A stretch of 41,211 nucleotides of DNA from a virus. Positions 1 through 9,181 of the stretch are shown piece after piece. Each line of letters opens with the position of its first letter. Position 1 is the first letter of the stretch. Position numbers and translations under genes: made by a program. The DNA lies in the IMG/VR virus record IMGVR_UViG_3300008220_000016, positions 1-41,211 of that record. The stretch is one strand, 5' to 3'. A model generated the notes under the pieces. The model had not been told where the DNA came from. It ran no database searches and was given only the letters and a program-made list of their open reading frames with translations.

Positions 1-126
1 AAGGACACTCCAGTAGGGCGAGATTTTTTGGAAGCATGGGGTGCTGATATCGGGAGGCAAGGCGGAACTATCCACGGTTACATTACAGCGATGGAAGATG
101 GCCTGGCTGGAGAGGGGAGGATATAA
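1..126 (+). CDS. C-terminal fragment of an unidentified protein
   Basis: An open frame enters from the left edge and stops with TAA at 124-126, giving about 41 residues of a C-terminus. The tail is rich in Gly and Asp/Glu (for example GADIGRQGG) with no motif I recognise. The next start codon follows at once at 127, so it belongs to the rightward operon that runs to 2314. The gene is cut by the window edge and its function is unknown. Confidence 0.5.
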   Translation, partial: KDTPVGRDFLEAWGADIGRQGGTIHGYITAMEDGLAGEGRI

Positions 127-198
127 ATGTCCACGAATATCGATATGAAGGAATTCTTGAAAGCCGGTGGGGTGCTACGAATGATAGGAACGAGGTAA
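127..198 (+). CDS. very small ORF, 23 aa
   Basis: ATG at 127 starts directly after the TAA of the previous frame and is preceded by a strong GGGGAGG ribosome-binding site about 8 bases upstream. It encodes 23 residues beginning MSTNIDMKEF and ends with TAA at 196-198. The good site and tight spacing suggest it is translated. It could instead be a leader for the gene at 216. No function is recognisable. Confidence 0.35.
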   Translation: MSTNIDMKEFLKAGGVLRMIGTR

Positions 199-215
199 CG
201 AAAGGACGGTATATT

Positions 216-437
216 ATGCAAATCTCTAGGACAGAGCGATGGGAACTAATCGATAACGATGGCAACAAAATGGATTCGAACACGCAAACGTTATTCGCTG
301 ATTTGGTAGACCTACTGACATCAGAATACCTGTTGGGGAGAAGTAGTCGTATCAATAAAAGTGCGGCGATGAGAGTGGCCTTGCTAGTTATGAATAACTA
401 TCACCTTGCAAAGTTGGAGAAGAACCGTCATGCCTGA
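216..437 (+). CDS. small hypothetical protein, 73 aa
   Basis: The 73-residue product is polar in its first half and helical in its second (around MRVALLVMNNYHLAKLEKN), without a clear domain. An AAAGGA box lies about 10 bases before the ATG. Its 3' end overlaps the start of the next gene by 8 bases, typical of coupled phage genes. A small DNA-binding protein is possible, but no motif supports that. Confidence 0.5.
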   Translation: MQISRTERWELIDNDGNKMDSNTQTLFADLVDLLTSEYLLGRSSRINKSAAMRVALLVMNNYHLAKLEKNRHA

Positions 438-702
438 CGCAAATCACCCAGGTTTCGAGGATGGACACTCCCATGCTCCATCGCTTCACTTTGTCAATGA
501 AGCGATGGAAACCGAACAACATGAATTGGATGAGGTTAGCCTTACATTTGGGCGCTACAACAACGAACCAACGGTGGCTTTGTATCATGGGGAGGACTGC
601 CTTATATTCATTCCCAAACACGTTTTGCAAACTGCACTTGAACAAGGGTGGGATATGGAATGCCCACATTGTAGAAATGAGGAACACGATGCACAACTGT
701 GA
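430..702 (+). CDS. small protein with C-terminal CxxC, 90 aa
   Basis: I use the ATG at 430, which has a GGAG box about 10 bases upstream, rather than an in-frame TTG at 406. The N-terminus is His-rich (HPGFEDGHSHAPSLH). The C-terminus carries a CPHC motif that could be half of a zinc site. It overlaps the genes on both sides, as do most genes in this rightward run. The function is unknown. Confidence 0.5.
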   Translation: MPDANHPGFEDGHSHAPSLHFVNEAMETEQHELDEVSLTFGRYNNEPTVALYHGEDCLIFIPKHVLQTALEQGWDMECPHCRNEEHDAQL

Positions 703-853
703 ATGGCTCTCAATTTGCTGTTACTCTGAGCCAGGCGATGACCTAGAAGCTAACGAGGAAGGAATCATTGGGTTGTGCAGTGAGTGCGGTTTAGGGAGTA
801 AGTTTGACTGCGAGGAACACCCACCAGGGGAGGATTATAATGGGATACGCTAA
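689..853 (+). CDS. small cysteine-rich zinc-ribbon-like protein, 54 aa
   Basis: The ATG at 689 sits inside the end of the previous gene with a GAGGAA box just upstream. The 54-residue product has Cys at residues 4, 9 and 10, a CSEC motif near 33-36 and a further Cys. This spacing suits a small zinc ribbon. Such proteins are common next to phage methyltransferase genes, but I cannot name a family. It overlaps the methyltransferase start by 14 bases. Confidence 0.5.
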   Translation: MHNCEWLSICCYSEPGDDLEANEEGIIGLCSECGLGSKFDCEEHPPGEDYNGIR

Positions 854-2069
854 TGATAATTTGATTTTTGACAATGGGCTTGCACGGCTGTACCAGGCTG
901 ACGCTCGTAGCCTACCTCTACCGGACAATAGCGTGGACTGCGTTTGTACTAGTCCGCCTTATTGGGGCCTTAGAGATTATGAGCTAGAGGAAGAGGGCAT
1001 CGGGCTTGAGCCAACCCCAGAAGCGTACTGCGCCAATATGGTAGAGGTATTCCGTGAGGTCTGGCGTGTACTGAAGCCAAGTGGAACGGTCTGGATGAAC
1101 CTTGGTGATAGTTATAATGAGAAAGACCTCGTGGGCATACCGTGGCGTGTGGCCTTTGCACTCCAGGCGGACGGCTGGTATCTCCGGTCTGACATTATCT
1201 GGAGCAAGCCAAACCCAATGCCTGAAAGCGTAACCGACAGGCCCACCAAAGCACACGAATATATATTCCTGCTGACCAAGAGTTCCCAGTATTACTACGA
1301 TGCTGATGCGATAAGGGAGCGACTATTGCCTAGTTCTGTAAGCAGATTACAGCAGGATGTAGCTAATCAAGTAGGAACAACCAGAGGACACGGTGGACAA
1401 AAAACAAACGGAAATCTGAAAGCCGCTGGCAATATTGAGCAAGGGCGTAACAAGCGCTCCGTATGGGAGATTGACTCTAAATACCCTGATGCCACGTATG
1501 ATGGCGGTGGTACTGGCCTCAAAGGGCATAGTGGGCATTACAAGGCAGATGGAAGTCTTATAGACCACCCACTTGGAAAGAATAAGCGCACCGTATGGGA
1601 AGTAACTACTCAGCCATACAAGGAAGCCCACTTTGCTACGTTTCCAGAAAAGTTAGTCGAGCCATGTATCCTTGCAGGTTCTTCAGAGAAGGGCGTGTGC
1701 GCTCAGTGTGGCAAGTCGTGGAAACGTATTGTTGAATTGACAGAAGAATACGCCGCTTTGATTAGTAGCGGTAAAGCATGGAGAACCAACGAAGGCAAGC
1801 CAGACGCATACACTAATCGCCAACCTAAAAAGCATCCTCAGAATGTGCCACCTAAACACAACACCATTGGGTGGGAACCCACCTGCACCTGTAATGCTGA
1901 CGTTGTGCCAGCCACTGTCCTCGACCCATTCGTTGGGTCGGGAACCACCCTGGCTGTGGCTCAGAAGTTTGGAAGAAAGTCCATAGGCACAGACCTCAAC
2001 AGGGAATATCTAAATTTAGCTAAAATGAGGATTGGAAATGTTCCATTGCCTCTTATCGGAGGATTATGA
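840..2069 (+). CDS. site-specific DNA methyltransferase, amino (N4-cytosine or N6-adenine) type
   Basis: It predicts transfer of a methyl group from S-adenosylmethionine to the exocyclic amine of a base in phage or host DNA. The catalytic motif TSPPYW lies at residues 37-42 and the SAM-binding motif FVGSGTT near 364-370, so the motif order is IV then I (beta class). An inserted segment around residues 285-355 carries CxxC and CxC pairs that may bind zinc. I start at ATG 840, 3 bases after a perfect GGGGAGG-containing leader, not at an upstream TTG. Length 409 aa is normal. No restriction endonuclease is visible nearby, so it is probably an orphan methyltransferase. The stop overlaps the next start (ATGA). 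Confidence 0.9.
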   Translation: MGYANDNLIFDNGLARLYQADARSLPLPDNSVDCVCTSPPYWGLRDYELEEEGIGLEPTPEAYCANMVEVFREVWRVLKPSGTVWMNLGDSYNEKDLVGIPWRVAFALQADGWYLRSDIIWSKPNPMPESVTDRPTKAHEYIFLLTKSSQYYYDADAIRERLLPSSVSRLQQDVANQVGTTRGHGGQKTNGNLKAAGNIEQGRNKRSVWEIDSKYPDATYDGGGTGLKGHSGHYKADGSLIDHPLGKNKRTVWEVTTQPYKEAHFATFPEKLVEPCILAGSSEKGVCAQCGKSWKRIVELTEEYAALISSGKAWRTNEGKPDAYTNRQPKKHPQNVPPKHNTIGWEPTCTCNADVVPATVLDPFVGSGTTLAVAQKFGRKSIGTDLNREYLNLAKMRIGNVPLPLIGGL

Positions 2070-2314
2070 TGGGATACGCATTATTTCATAGTAAGTGTTT
2101 CGGATGCGACCGGTTGATGTCGTATAACCCGATGACAGTTCCGTCTATTCGGGCTACCAACGGAATGCCAGACCCAGGGGGAGTCCGTGAACCTATCTGC
2201 CAGGAGTGCGTTGATAAAGCGAACGTGGTGCGTGCAGAAAATGGGTTGCCAGAAATTATTGTCCGCCCAGGTGCTTACGAGGCGATAGAGGAATCATTAC
2301 TGGATTATTCTTAG
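2066..2314 (+). CDS. conserved small phage protein with two CxxC pairs, 82 aa
   Basis: The protein has CFGC near residue 12 and CQEC near residue 48, a typical four-cysteine zinc finger. It is followed by a GLPEI segment and a PGAYEA motif. This layout matches a small family I recall from many phages of Gram-positive and environmental hosts; its role is unknown. It starts within the methyltransferase stop (ATGA). It ends 18 bases inside the convergent tail gene at 2297, so the two operons collide here. Confidence 0.7.
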   Translation: MMGYALFHSKCFGCDRLMSYNPMTVPSIRATNGMPDPGGVREPICQECVDKANVVRAENGLPEIIVRPGAYEAIEESLLDYS

Positions 2315-3400
2315 TTGTGCAGCTGCCAATGCTTTATGCAAACTCAGGTCTGGCACATCTGGAACAATCCTCAACGTATTAGTATTATGGTCGCATTTTG
2401 TTTCTCGGATAAAGAACGTGTTGAGCGCATCTAGCTGAACCTCGCCAGGGTTGACCGTCGCCGGTATCAAATCGTTGATGCGAATCACATCCCCAGCACG
2501 GACTCGGCAAATGCTCCTGGTCGCTCCGTTCGCATCCCGAACGCTTCCAACAAGAATCTCTGGAATCTCCGCATGTATGTCCTTTCGGAACTCCAGTTCC
2601 TTATTCCTCCGATTTTCAGCGGTCGCCTGGTTGCCAACAATATCACGCACGGCATAATCCCTGGTCAGATATTTCGTTATGCTGGTGGTATCGGTTGTAG
2701 TGCTGGTTCTGCTTGAATCATACACCGAGTACACCGAATTTCTCATGCTCCTAAACGGCCCACGTATTCTTGGAACAGCTGTCAAATCCTGTAAGTCCAC
2801 TTGCCAGGTGATTGCCGAAACGTTACGGGCCTTGAAGTAGATTTTCCTATCTTCCCATACCGCTAGAAACCAGGGTTCGCTTGTCGTGCTGGTAAAAGCC
2901 GTCACTCCGTTATTTTGGTTTGTTAGTGCATCCCATAATTGCAAATCGGTGTAGGTTATGGTTAGGTCTACACCTGGGTCGTCAATGTGGGTATCGTCAT
3001 CGGACAATTGTTCCGCAGTGCCGGTGGTGTCACGCATATCAACAATAATCTCTTTGGCCGTTTTGGCGCTATACGTTTTTGACTGCAACATCCTGTCCGT
3101 AAAATTTGCCCAGTACCCATAGCACTTGATGACCGTTCCACCCTCGCCTAATTCGGGGTCTTCATATCGCCCCTCCCAGATAACCTTCCCAGAATCTTCT
3201 GCAAGAACCAGGCGATACAATCTACGGTTCAGATACCACTCCCAAAATTCAGCCAGGGTGGTTCCGACTCGGAACACCATATCGTGAAAGCCACCGTTGA
3301 GCCTGGTGGTGTGGACTAATCCATCAACAAAAGGAAGAATATCCTGTTGGTAAGTAGGCGATGAAAGATTGTCGTCGTAAAGATGAAGTCGTAATGGCAT
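2297..3400 (-). CDS. tail-tip / baseplate hub-like protein, 367 aa
   Basis: This is the last gene of the leftward tail operon. It begins with beta-rich sequence (MPLRLHLYDDNL) and a LNGGFHDMVFRV segment. That pattern resembles siphovirus hub (Tal or Gp37-like) proteins, which start by recording a local coordinate frame on the tail tube. Its place after tape measure, tail fibre and distal-tail-like genes supports a tail-tip role. No peptidoglycan-hydrolase motif is visible. The assignment rests on position and general sequence character, so the exact role is uncertain. Confidence 0.6.
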   Translation of the reverse strand: MPLRLHLYDDNLSSPTYQQDILPFVDGLVHTTRLNGGFHDMVFRVGTTLAEFWEWYLNRRLYRLVLAEDSGKVIWEGRYEDPELGEGGTVIKCYGYWANFTDRMLQSKTYSAKTAKEIIVDMRDTTGTAEQLSDDDTHIDDPGVDLTITYTDLQLWDALTNQNNGVTAFTSTTSEPWFLAVWEDRKIYFKARNVSAITWQVDLQDLTAVPRIRGPFRSMRNSVYSVYDSSRTSTTTDTTSITKYLTRDYAVRDIVGNQATAENRRNKELEFRKDIHAEIPEILVGSVRDANGATRSICRVRAGDVIRINDLIPATVNPGEVQLDALNTFFIRETKCDHNTNTLRIVPDVPDLSLHKALAAAQLRIIQ

Positions 3401-3402
3401 GG

Positions 3403-5463
3403 CTATACGATATTGTATTGCGGATGATAGGTTAGGGTTGAAGTGTAACTGACAGCTGATGGATTTGCGTTGTCATCACGCACGATGTAAACCCTGGTAG
3501 GCTCTGGCCCTATTTGAAATGCTCCACCCACTCGGTCAGGAACATTGCTTACGCTACCAGTGGTCGTCAGGAAATAAACACCTGGTTTCTGGCTTACCGA
3601 GTCGACGAGGATTTGGTCAGCGCTTGTCACGTTGTTGATGATGACGGCCCCTTCTTCGACCGGAGCCAAAAACAAATAATCAACACGCCAGTTGAAAAAA
3701 TCTGGAGTGATTCCACCTGACCTCCTCCAGGTTACAGTCGTACCAAGCCCAAAATAGACTCGGAGTTTGTAATTGTCGTAAATGTCATTATCGCCGAGTT
3801 GCCCTGGTGGAATCTGGAGTTCCCCAATATCAATGAGGTTCATGGTACTCGCTAATGACGTTCCGTAATGGTTGTAATCAGATGCGACTGATGGGCGTGG
3901 CGTAAAGCTCAAATCTCCAACGCTGTATCCAACCCCCAGGCGGAAATTGGTTCCAGCTGCGGTTGTGTTTAGCATTGCTAACTGCAATCCAGATGTAGTT
4001 GACGCTGTACGAATTGTATACTCAGTTCTTGCAAGAACACGGAACAATCCCTTGGGAGCAGTCCCACCCAGGTCAAACTCCCAATAACCATAGTTAGTAC
4101 TGGTCACGGCTTTGTCGTTTACTACTGTCCAATGGATTTGCCCAGCAGAACCATAGCTTGCATTTGTAATCGCTGTCGCTCCTGTTGTCAGGGTATGCAC
4201 TGTGCCACCAAAGGTTGCAGAAGCACCAAAGGCATCAGTAACAATAACCGTGGAAGCCGATTGCCCCTGGTTGAGTAGATTATCGGTCATGCGGTCGCCA
4301 CCACGCATCGTAATGAACACTCTGTGGGTTCCGCTTGCTGCGAGCGACTTCATCGTAAGGCGCATTTTTGCAGGAGCATCACCTGGTACGTCGTAAATGT
4401 CAAAGTGATTGATTCCGGTTCCCAGCAACGTATCAATCTCGTTGTTTGTTACTCGTCCGGTTATGTAAGCGCCAGGAATAGAAGTTCCAGATGCAGCCAT
4501 AAAACCGTCATAGTAAGCCGTGCCTGTTGCCGATGCGGTCGAGGCCCTTACCATACCCCACACTCGCAGTGTTGTTGCCCCAGCTGGAATTCTGACGTTT
4601 GTCCTTGATAGCTGGTGCGCCGTTCCGGTAGTCGTGACATCCAGGTAGTCCTCATCCTCGTAAAGCACATGCGTGCCCAATAACGATTGAACCTTGAGGA
4701 CAGCCTGGGCAGGAACCGCACCCACGCTGCTGAGGGCAACTGCCTCCGTGTAAACGCTGACCGAGTAGATTTGGCTAGCAGTAACTGCTATGTCCTGGTA
4801 TTGGGCTTCATGCGTCAAACCACCGCTCGCACCGGTCATGGTAACTTTCATGCTTGCCGTTCCGTAAACTGCACGAGCGCCATCCCTGGTGGATGTTCCT
4901 GTTGCGGTCGAGTTCTCCGTCCAGCCCACCATCAGCGTTCCATTTTCAAAAGAAGGATTATTGAGATAATTTGATAATTCTTCGCTGGCTCCCACGCCAA
5001 GTGGGTCGACCAGAAGGGATAGATCTGCGAACGCTCTTTTGTTGTTGACTATTGGTTCATCAAAACTGTTTCGTCGTAATGACAGCTGTCCATCAATAAC
5101 TCGGAAATCAACCTCTTCATCTGACGAGGTTCCCAGTTGGGTTTCTAGTTCCAGGGGAGTACCAGAACCGACAACCACAGACCGGTTTCGATTTTGTTGC
5201 AACATTTTGTTGACGTTTTGAATGTTCGCCTGGAGAGTTCCGACGTCATCACCATTGAAAATCAGCGCCACTCGCACCACCCTGGTTCCAAGTCCGTGCT
5301 GAGTCATGATGGCGCCATTGCGGAAAAAAGAATCCCCTGACAGTCCCCTCAGTTGTTGAATGGGGCCAATCTGAAAAGAATTCGGAAGCGCTGCATGCTT
5401 GCTCGTATCCGCCAAATCCAGCGTCGTTGTACCGTCTTTGAGCTTGAGCGTAACTTGTGCCAT
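3403..5463 (-). CDS. distal tail-like protein with inserted carbohydrate-binding-like domain, 686 aa
   Basis: The first roughly 150 residues are beta-rich and resemble siphovirus distal tail (Dit) proteins, which join tube to tip. Residues around 165-335 have the pattern of a CBM/jelly-roll domain: an NPSFENG motif, then a TRDGARA and ASMKV stretch, then an Ile-Tyr-Ser-Val-Ser-Val strand and a late AYYDGF. The C-terminal half is further beta structure rich in Ser, Thr and Gly. A carbohydrate-binding insert in Dit proteins is known in other phages and would help hold host surface glycans. The start ATG is at 5463. Confidence 0.65.
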   Translation of the reverse strand: MAQVTLKLKDGTTTLDLADTSKHAALPNSFQIGPIQQLRGLSGDSFFRNGAIMTQHGLGTRVVRVALIFNGDDVGTLQANIQNVNKMLQQNRNRSVVVGSGTPLELETQLGTSSDEEVDFRVIDGQLSLRRNSFDEPIVNNKRAFADLSLLVDPLGVGASEELSNYLNNPSFENGTLMVGWTENSTATGTSTRDGARAVYGTASMKVTMTGASGGLTHEAQYQDIAVTASQIYSVSVYTEAVALSSVGAVPAQAVLKVQSLLGTHVLYEDEDYLDVTTTGTAHQLSRTNVRIPAGATTLRVWGMVRASTASATGTAYYDGFMAASGTSIPGAYITGRVTNNEIDTLLGTGINHFDIYDVPGDAPAKMRLTMKSLAASGTHRVFITMRGGDRMTDNLLNQGQSASTVIVTDAFGASATFGGTVHTLTTGATAITNASYGSAGQIHWTVVNDKAVTSTNYGYWEFDLGGTAPKGLFRVLARTEYTIRTASTTSGLQLAMLNTTAAGTNFRLGVGYSVGDLSFTPRPSVASDYNHYGTSLASTMNLIDIGELQIPPGQLGDNDIYDNYKLRVYFGLGTTVTWRRSGGITPDFFNWRVDYLFLAPVEEGAVIINNVTSADQILVDSVSQKPGVYFLTTTGSVSNVPDRVGGAFQIGPEPTRVYIVRDDNANPSAVSYTSTLTYHPQYNIV

Positions 5464-5471
5464 GTATTACC

Positions 5472-5705
5472 TCAGATATTGATAACGTAAGCGGAATCAG
5501 CTGTAAGAATAACTGACCCAGAACCCCATACAAAATAAGGGTCTGCATTTTCGACTACCACAGCGCTCACTATTTTTGCCAGAGAAGTGCTGAAGGAAAC
5601 CCTTCCATTCGAGCCGGTGGTCGCCGGAACCTCACTCCCTACCAACACGGTTGCCCCCTGGTAGGCCGTGCCTTGGTAGCGAACTTCGACAATAAAATTA
5701 GCCAT
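5472..5705 (-). CDS. small beta-sandwich-like tail protein, 77 aa
   Basis: The 77-residue product alternates hydrophobic and polar residues with a GxxVLVG...GRVSFST core, like small Ig or carboxypeptidase-regulatory domains. It has a very strong AAGGAGG site 5 bases before its ATG and lies between the fibre-like and Dit-like genes, so it is likely made in quantity. A tail decoration or adaptor role is plausible but not shown. Confidence 0.5.
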   Translation of the reverse strand: MANFIVEVRYQGTAYQGATVLVGSEVPATTGSNGRVSFSTSLAKIVSAVVVENADPYFVWGSGSVILTADSAYVINI

Positions 5706-5714
5706 GAATCCTCC

Positions 5715-7256
5715 TTAGATACTTTTCGTGTTTCTGCTTCTATCCGTAACATCATCAGTATCCAGGCTTGAAAGCTCGCTGATGCTTCCAGCGGCAATAT
5801 TTCCAGTGTGTGAAACGATGTCTATTTCGGTTATCGCTCCTGCATTTTCCCATCGGCCTGTCGCAATGCTAACGGTTCGAGCGCTTCCATTATACCCACC
5901 AAACGACAACCAATGCTTGTGCCTGTCAGTCTGTAACGGCTGGGCAATAAAGAAACTGCCACCACCAAATATATCAGCCTCGCCATCGTCTGGGAATCCT
6001 TCTGGTATAAGGACATCGTCGCCAGCGCTTTGGGCGGCCGTCAGTGTGCTTGTTGTTCCCTTCAAAGATTGCACATTATAGTTGGATGCAGTTGTATCAT
6101 TATTGAAATTCCATTGGATATCCCTGGTTGCTCCGGAATCGTTCTGCCCATAAATGCTACCCTGTAACGATTGGATTCCAGATGAAGGAATATCAACAGA
6201 GTCAAACGTATGCGTTGCCCCCGAACCAGCCACCCTCACCAGGCGTGGCTTCGGAACCTGGTACAAACTCATCATTGAATCTTCCTTGAAGTTCGTTCCA
6301 TTTTGAGGGTTGAACAACATGGTAGTATAAACGGCTGCGGCGTTGAGCCTACTTGACCCCAGGTCTACTCCTGCATTGGCTGTACTCACAGAATGAAAGC
6401 TGGATATGTAAATCGTGTGGGCATCATCATCGCCGTTTTGCGGATGATACGTCGTAAAGCACGTTGCAGAAAATGCTCCAGCCGTACAACTCTGGTCTGG
6501 TATCGCTCCATCCCCACCCATCCTCCTGTCAGCGGCTCCACCAACTCCAGTTGCGGCCGCAGTTCCAGCTATCACTTGCCGGCTGTAATTTCCATTCGTG
6601 GTATTTCCATTTATCGTCAATTGAATTCCGTCTTGCGCACCAGTTCGGTCGCTCCGTAAATAACCCACTCCGCAAATATCACCCTGGAGGGTTGGCAATT
6701 TATCGAACGTGAACGTTCCGTCAGAGGCGAGTATTTCTTCCTCAATAAGATAGCGTTCGTCAACAGCGCAGAGGAGGAACCGGCTTGTGGCCGCAAAGTT
6801 ATTTGACTCCATAAGCAGAGTTACAGATGTGATAGCATCGGTGTCAGCCCATCTACCACCACACGCATCAAGGGCTTCCTCTCCGGAGCCAGACAAAGAA
6901 ACGTAGGATTTATGCCCATCAGTTCCTTTGTAATGCGGTATCAGAATATAGGCTCCACCGTACACGTTGGACGTACTCGTTAGTTCCCCGACTCGGCCTG
7001 ATGTTTGAGCGTTTCTTTGTGCCGCTGATGCAGACGCACCATCGGCCCGAAATACCTCATCGCCATAATTAGAACCTGAGTCGCCATTGAACCGCATAGC
7101 CATCCTGGTTTGGCCGCCGGTGTTGGTTATGCCGTCTACAATAATCACCAGGTGGCGAGCCTTGTAGGTAATCGTGGGTAACGTCAACGTTACGCTTGAA
7201 GCGTTTTCAGATAATTCTGTTGGTGCTTGCATAAGGCGTAATGGTAATTGAAACAT
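5715..7256 (-). CDS. tail protein built of three similar beta domains, candidate receptor-binding protein, 513 aa
   Basis: Reading the protein shows three related units of about 150 residues. Each begins near a Leu/Ile-Pro turn, has an FN or IN-G/N-D/T segment followed by NY, then a strand with a His, and ends in an aliphatic run; units one and three share a GRW motif. The units start near residues 25, 185 and 345. The gene sits directly after the tape measure, where Dit normally lies, and its start overlaps the tape-measure stop. Repeated beta domains at a tail tip suggest receptor or glycan binding. No catalytic motif is seen. Confidence 0.55.
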   Translation of the reverse strand: MFQLPLRLMQAPTELSENASSVTLTLPTITYKARHLVIIVDGITNTGGQTRMAMRFNGDSGSNYGDEVFRADGASASAAQRNAQTSGRVGELTSTSNVYGGAYILIPHYKGTDGHKSYVSLSGSGEEALDACGGRWADTDAITSVTLLMESNNFAATSRFLLCAVDERYLIEEEILASDGTFTFDKLPTLQGDICGVGYLRSDRTGAQDGIQLTINGNTTNGNYSRQVIAGTAAATGVGGAADRRMGGDGAIPDQSCTAGAFSATCFTTYHPQNGDDDAHTIYISSFHSVSTANAGVDLGSSRLNAAAVYTTMLFNPQNGTNFKEDSMMSLYQVPKPRLVRVAGSGATHTFDSVDIPSSGIQSLQGSIYGQNDSGATRDIQWNFNNDTTASNYNVQSLKGTTSTLTAAQSAGDDVLIPEGFPDDGEADIFGGGSFFIAQPLQTDRHKHWLSFGGYNGSARTVSIATGRWENAGAITEIDIVSHTGNIAAGSISELSSLDTDDVTDRSRNTKSI

Positions 7257-9181
7257 TATCTTGTCCTTTGTTCCTCGGCTAATAACAAACCAATTTCCGC
7301 TGCGAGTTCCTCGGCAATCCGCCTCCGTTCTAATGGGTCTGACCCCAGGCTCATAGCATTGATGTTGATGACGTTTCCGCCACCGAACCCAGCGCTTTCA
7401 GCGTTGCTGAACACATTGCTCCCCCTGGGTAACTGGACTAACTCTGGGCCTGCTTCACCAACCAACGCCATCCCACCTCTGAAATTACGAGAGCCATGTT
7501 GCATAGGAGTGATATGCGAGGGAGGCATAAACCCACCCAATAACAGGTCTACGGTTTTTTGAAGGCCCGCAACCATTGATGGGTCGCCTCCAGCGGCAAG
7601 AAAGCGATTGATTCGGTTCTGTAATTCGATACCTTTGTCGAAAGTTGTGCTAAATACTTTGGCAGCGGCGGCGGCGTCGAACATATTGTCAGCGATGTTT
7701 TTGGTAAGTTCCATCCCCTCTTTCAGGCCGTCGTTCATATCGCCGGTTGCTGTACTCATTTCAAATATACCTTCAACCGCAGCTTTGATTTGCTCTTTTA
7801 TGGAAGCGATAATTTCATCGATGCCAGGTATGTCTTTCCCAATAAGTTCCCCCAGGTTTCCAAGGGTTTCATCCAGGACGTTTTTCAAAAGACCTGGGAT
7901 ATCTCCGACTTTATCCACGACGCTATCGGCAAAGCTCTTGGCAGCGACCTCCGCTTTCTCAAAACCAATCTTGGCAACTCCTGCCAAATCTTTGAATATA
8001 TCACCAACCGTTTTATCTATCGTCGGCAACTTCTCAACTCTCGACGCAATCATGTTGTAGACATCAATCCATTTCTGGAATCCTAATATAGAGTTTTCAA
8101 CCCATTGAAACAAAAAGTCTTGAATTTCTTGAAGAATAATTTTAGTAAAATCTCGTATGCCTCCCCAGTTATTTATCCAGGCAACAGCCATCGCTGCTAC
8201 GGCAACAACAATGAGCGTGATGGGGCTAAACAGGGCGAATATCCCGATGGCAACTAACTTGAACATCACCAGGAGGCCGCCAAAAATTGTTATGACTCCG
8301 GCTATACCGGATAGAACAAATGGAAGAATAAGAATCAGCGCACCCAGGGCTGCCCCAATGCCAACAATGGCAATAATCTTTTTCTTGGAAGCGTCGGTCA
8401 AATCGTTGAACGCTTTCATAGCATCGTTCACCCTTACCATCAAACCTTCCAGGTTGGGAATTAGAACCATGCCGATTTGACCTGCTGCGTCTTTTACTTG
8501 GGCCTGAAATCGCTTCATAGAGTTTGCAAACGATTCAGCCGTATTCACGGCATCGCCCTGGATATCTGTCGTTTGTTCAAGGATGGAAGCGAACCTGGCT
8601 TGAACCTTGACGGCCTCGCTCATTTCCTCTTTTCCTGATATGAGGCCCATTTCCAGCGCTTTTGTTTTCAGGGCTGCTTGGCTAAGCAAAATACCGAACC
8701 GGCGTAAAGGTTCAACTTCACCAACCAATCCTGACCGTATAGCCCTCAACGCATCTGCGATTGGGATGTCGTTTACCGAGGCGATGTCAGCTGCCAATTT
8801 CACCATTTGTATCGACATGTCTGCCGATGCTTGTCTGGTCATTCCGCTGGCATTCAAAATAAACCCAAGGACTGATGCGTAATCCAGCGCATCTTGCTCT
8901 GCGATTCCCATAGCGAAAGCCGATTCTTTAGAGAATGCCGTAACAATGTCGATTGAATCACGGAAAGCCAGGCCAGCTTTGTTGATGGATTCAGTGAGAG
9001 AACTTGCAGATTTTATTGACGCTGCCCCAATAGCTGATAACGCTCCAGTTACTAAAAGCGCTGGCCCACGCAGTTTACGCAAGTTATCAGCCATTGAGTT
9101 CAGTCGTTGGTTGACTCCCTTGAAGGCATTGGAAGTTCTGTCGACCCCTTCCAAAATTATTTGGACTCTTGCGTCAGCCAT
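7256..9181 (-). CDS. tail tape measure protein, 641 aa
   Basis: The protein is long and helical, begins with the common tape-measure pattern (ADARVQIILEGVDRTSNAFKG) and has hydrophobic runs around residues 265-335 (ILILPFVLSGIAGVITIFGG and following). It lies directly after the chaperone pair, as in nearly all siphoviruses. It sets tail length and probably enters the membrane during DNA delivery. By the usual scale of about 0.15 nm per residue, 641 residues imply a tail near 95 nm. No lysozyme or peptidase domain is visible. The start overlaps the end of the frameshifted chaperone. Confidence 0.9.
   Translation of the reverse strand: MADARVQIILEGVDRTSNAFKGVNQRLNSMADNLRKLRGPALLVTGALSAIGAASIKSASSLTESINKAGLAFRDSIDIVTAFSKESAFAMGIAEQDALDYASVLGFILNASGMTRQASADMSIQMVKLAADIASVNDIPIADALRAIRSGLVGEVEPLRRFGILLSQAALKTKALEMGLISGKEEMSEAVKVQARFASILEQTTDIQGDAVNTAESFANSMKRFQAQVKDAAGQIGMVLIPNLEGLMVRVNDAMKAFNDLTDASKKKIIAIVGIGAALGALILILPFVLSGIAGVITIFGGLLVMFKLVAIGIFALFSPITLIVVAVAAMAVAWINNWGGIRDFTKIILQEIQDFLFQWVENSILGFQKWIDVYNMIASRVEKLPTIDKTVGDIFKDLAGVAKIGFEKAEVAAKSFADSVVDKVGDIPGLLKNVLDETLGNLGELIGKDIPGIDEIIASIKEQIKAAVEGIFEMSTATGDMNDGLKEGMELTKNIADNMFDAAAAAKVFSTTFDKGIELQNRINRFLAAGGDPSMVAGLQKTVDLLLGGFMPPSHITPMQHGSRNFRGGMALVGEAGPELVQLPRGSNVFSNAESAGFGGGNVININAMSLGSDPLERRRIAEELAAEIGLLLAEEQRTR

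Noticed and set aside
461-688. Long upstream extension of the 54-residue zinc-ribbon gene.
   Set aside because: The extension lies out of frame inside the gene at 430-702; the ATG at 689 has its own ribosome site.
4202-5221. Several open frames of 60-95 codons on the plus strand opposite the Dit-like gene.
   Set aside because: They lack ribosome sites, have low-complexity products and lie wholly inside a well-supported minus-strand gene.
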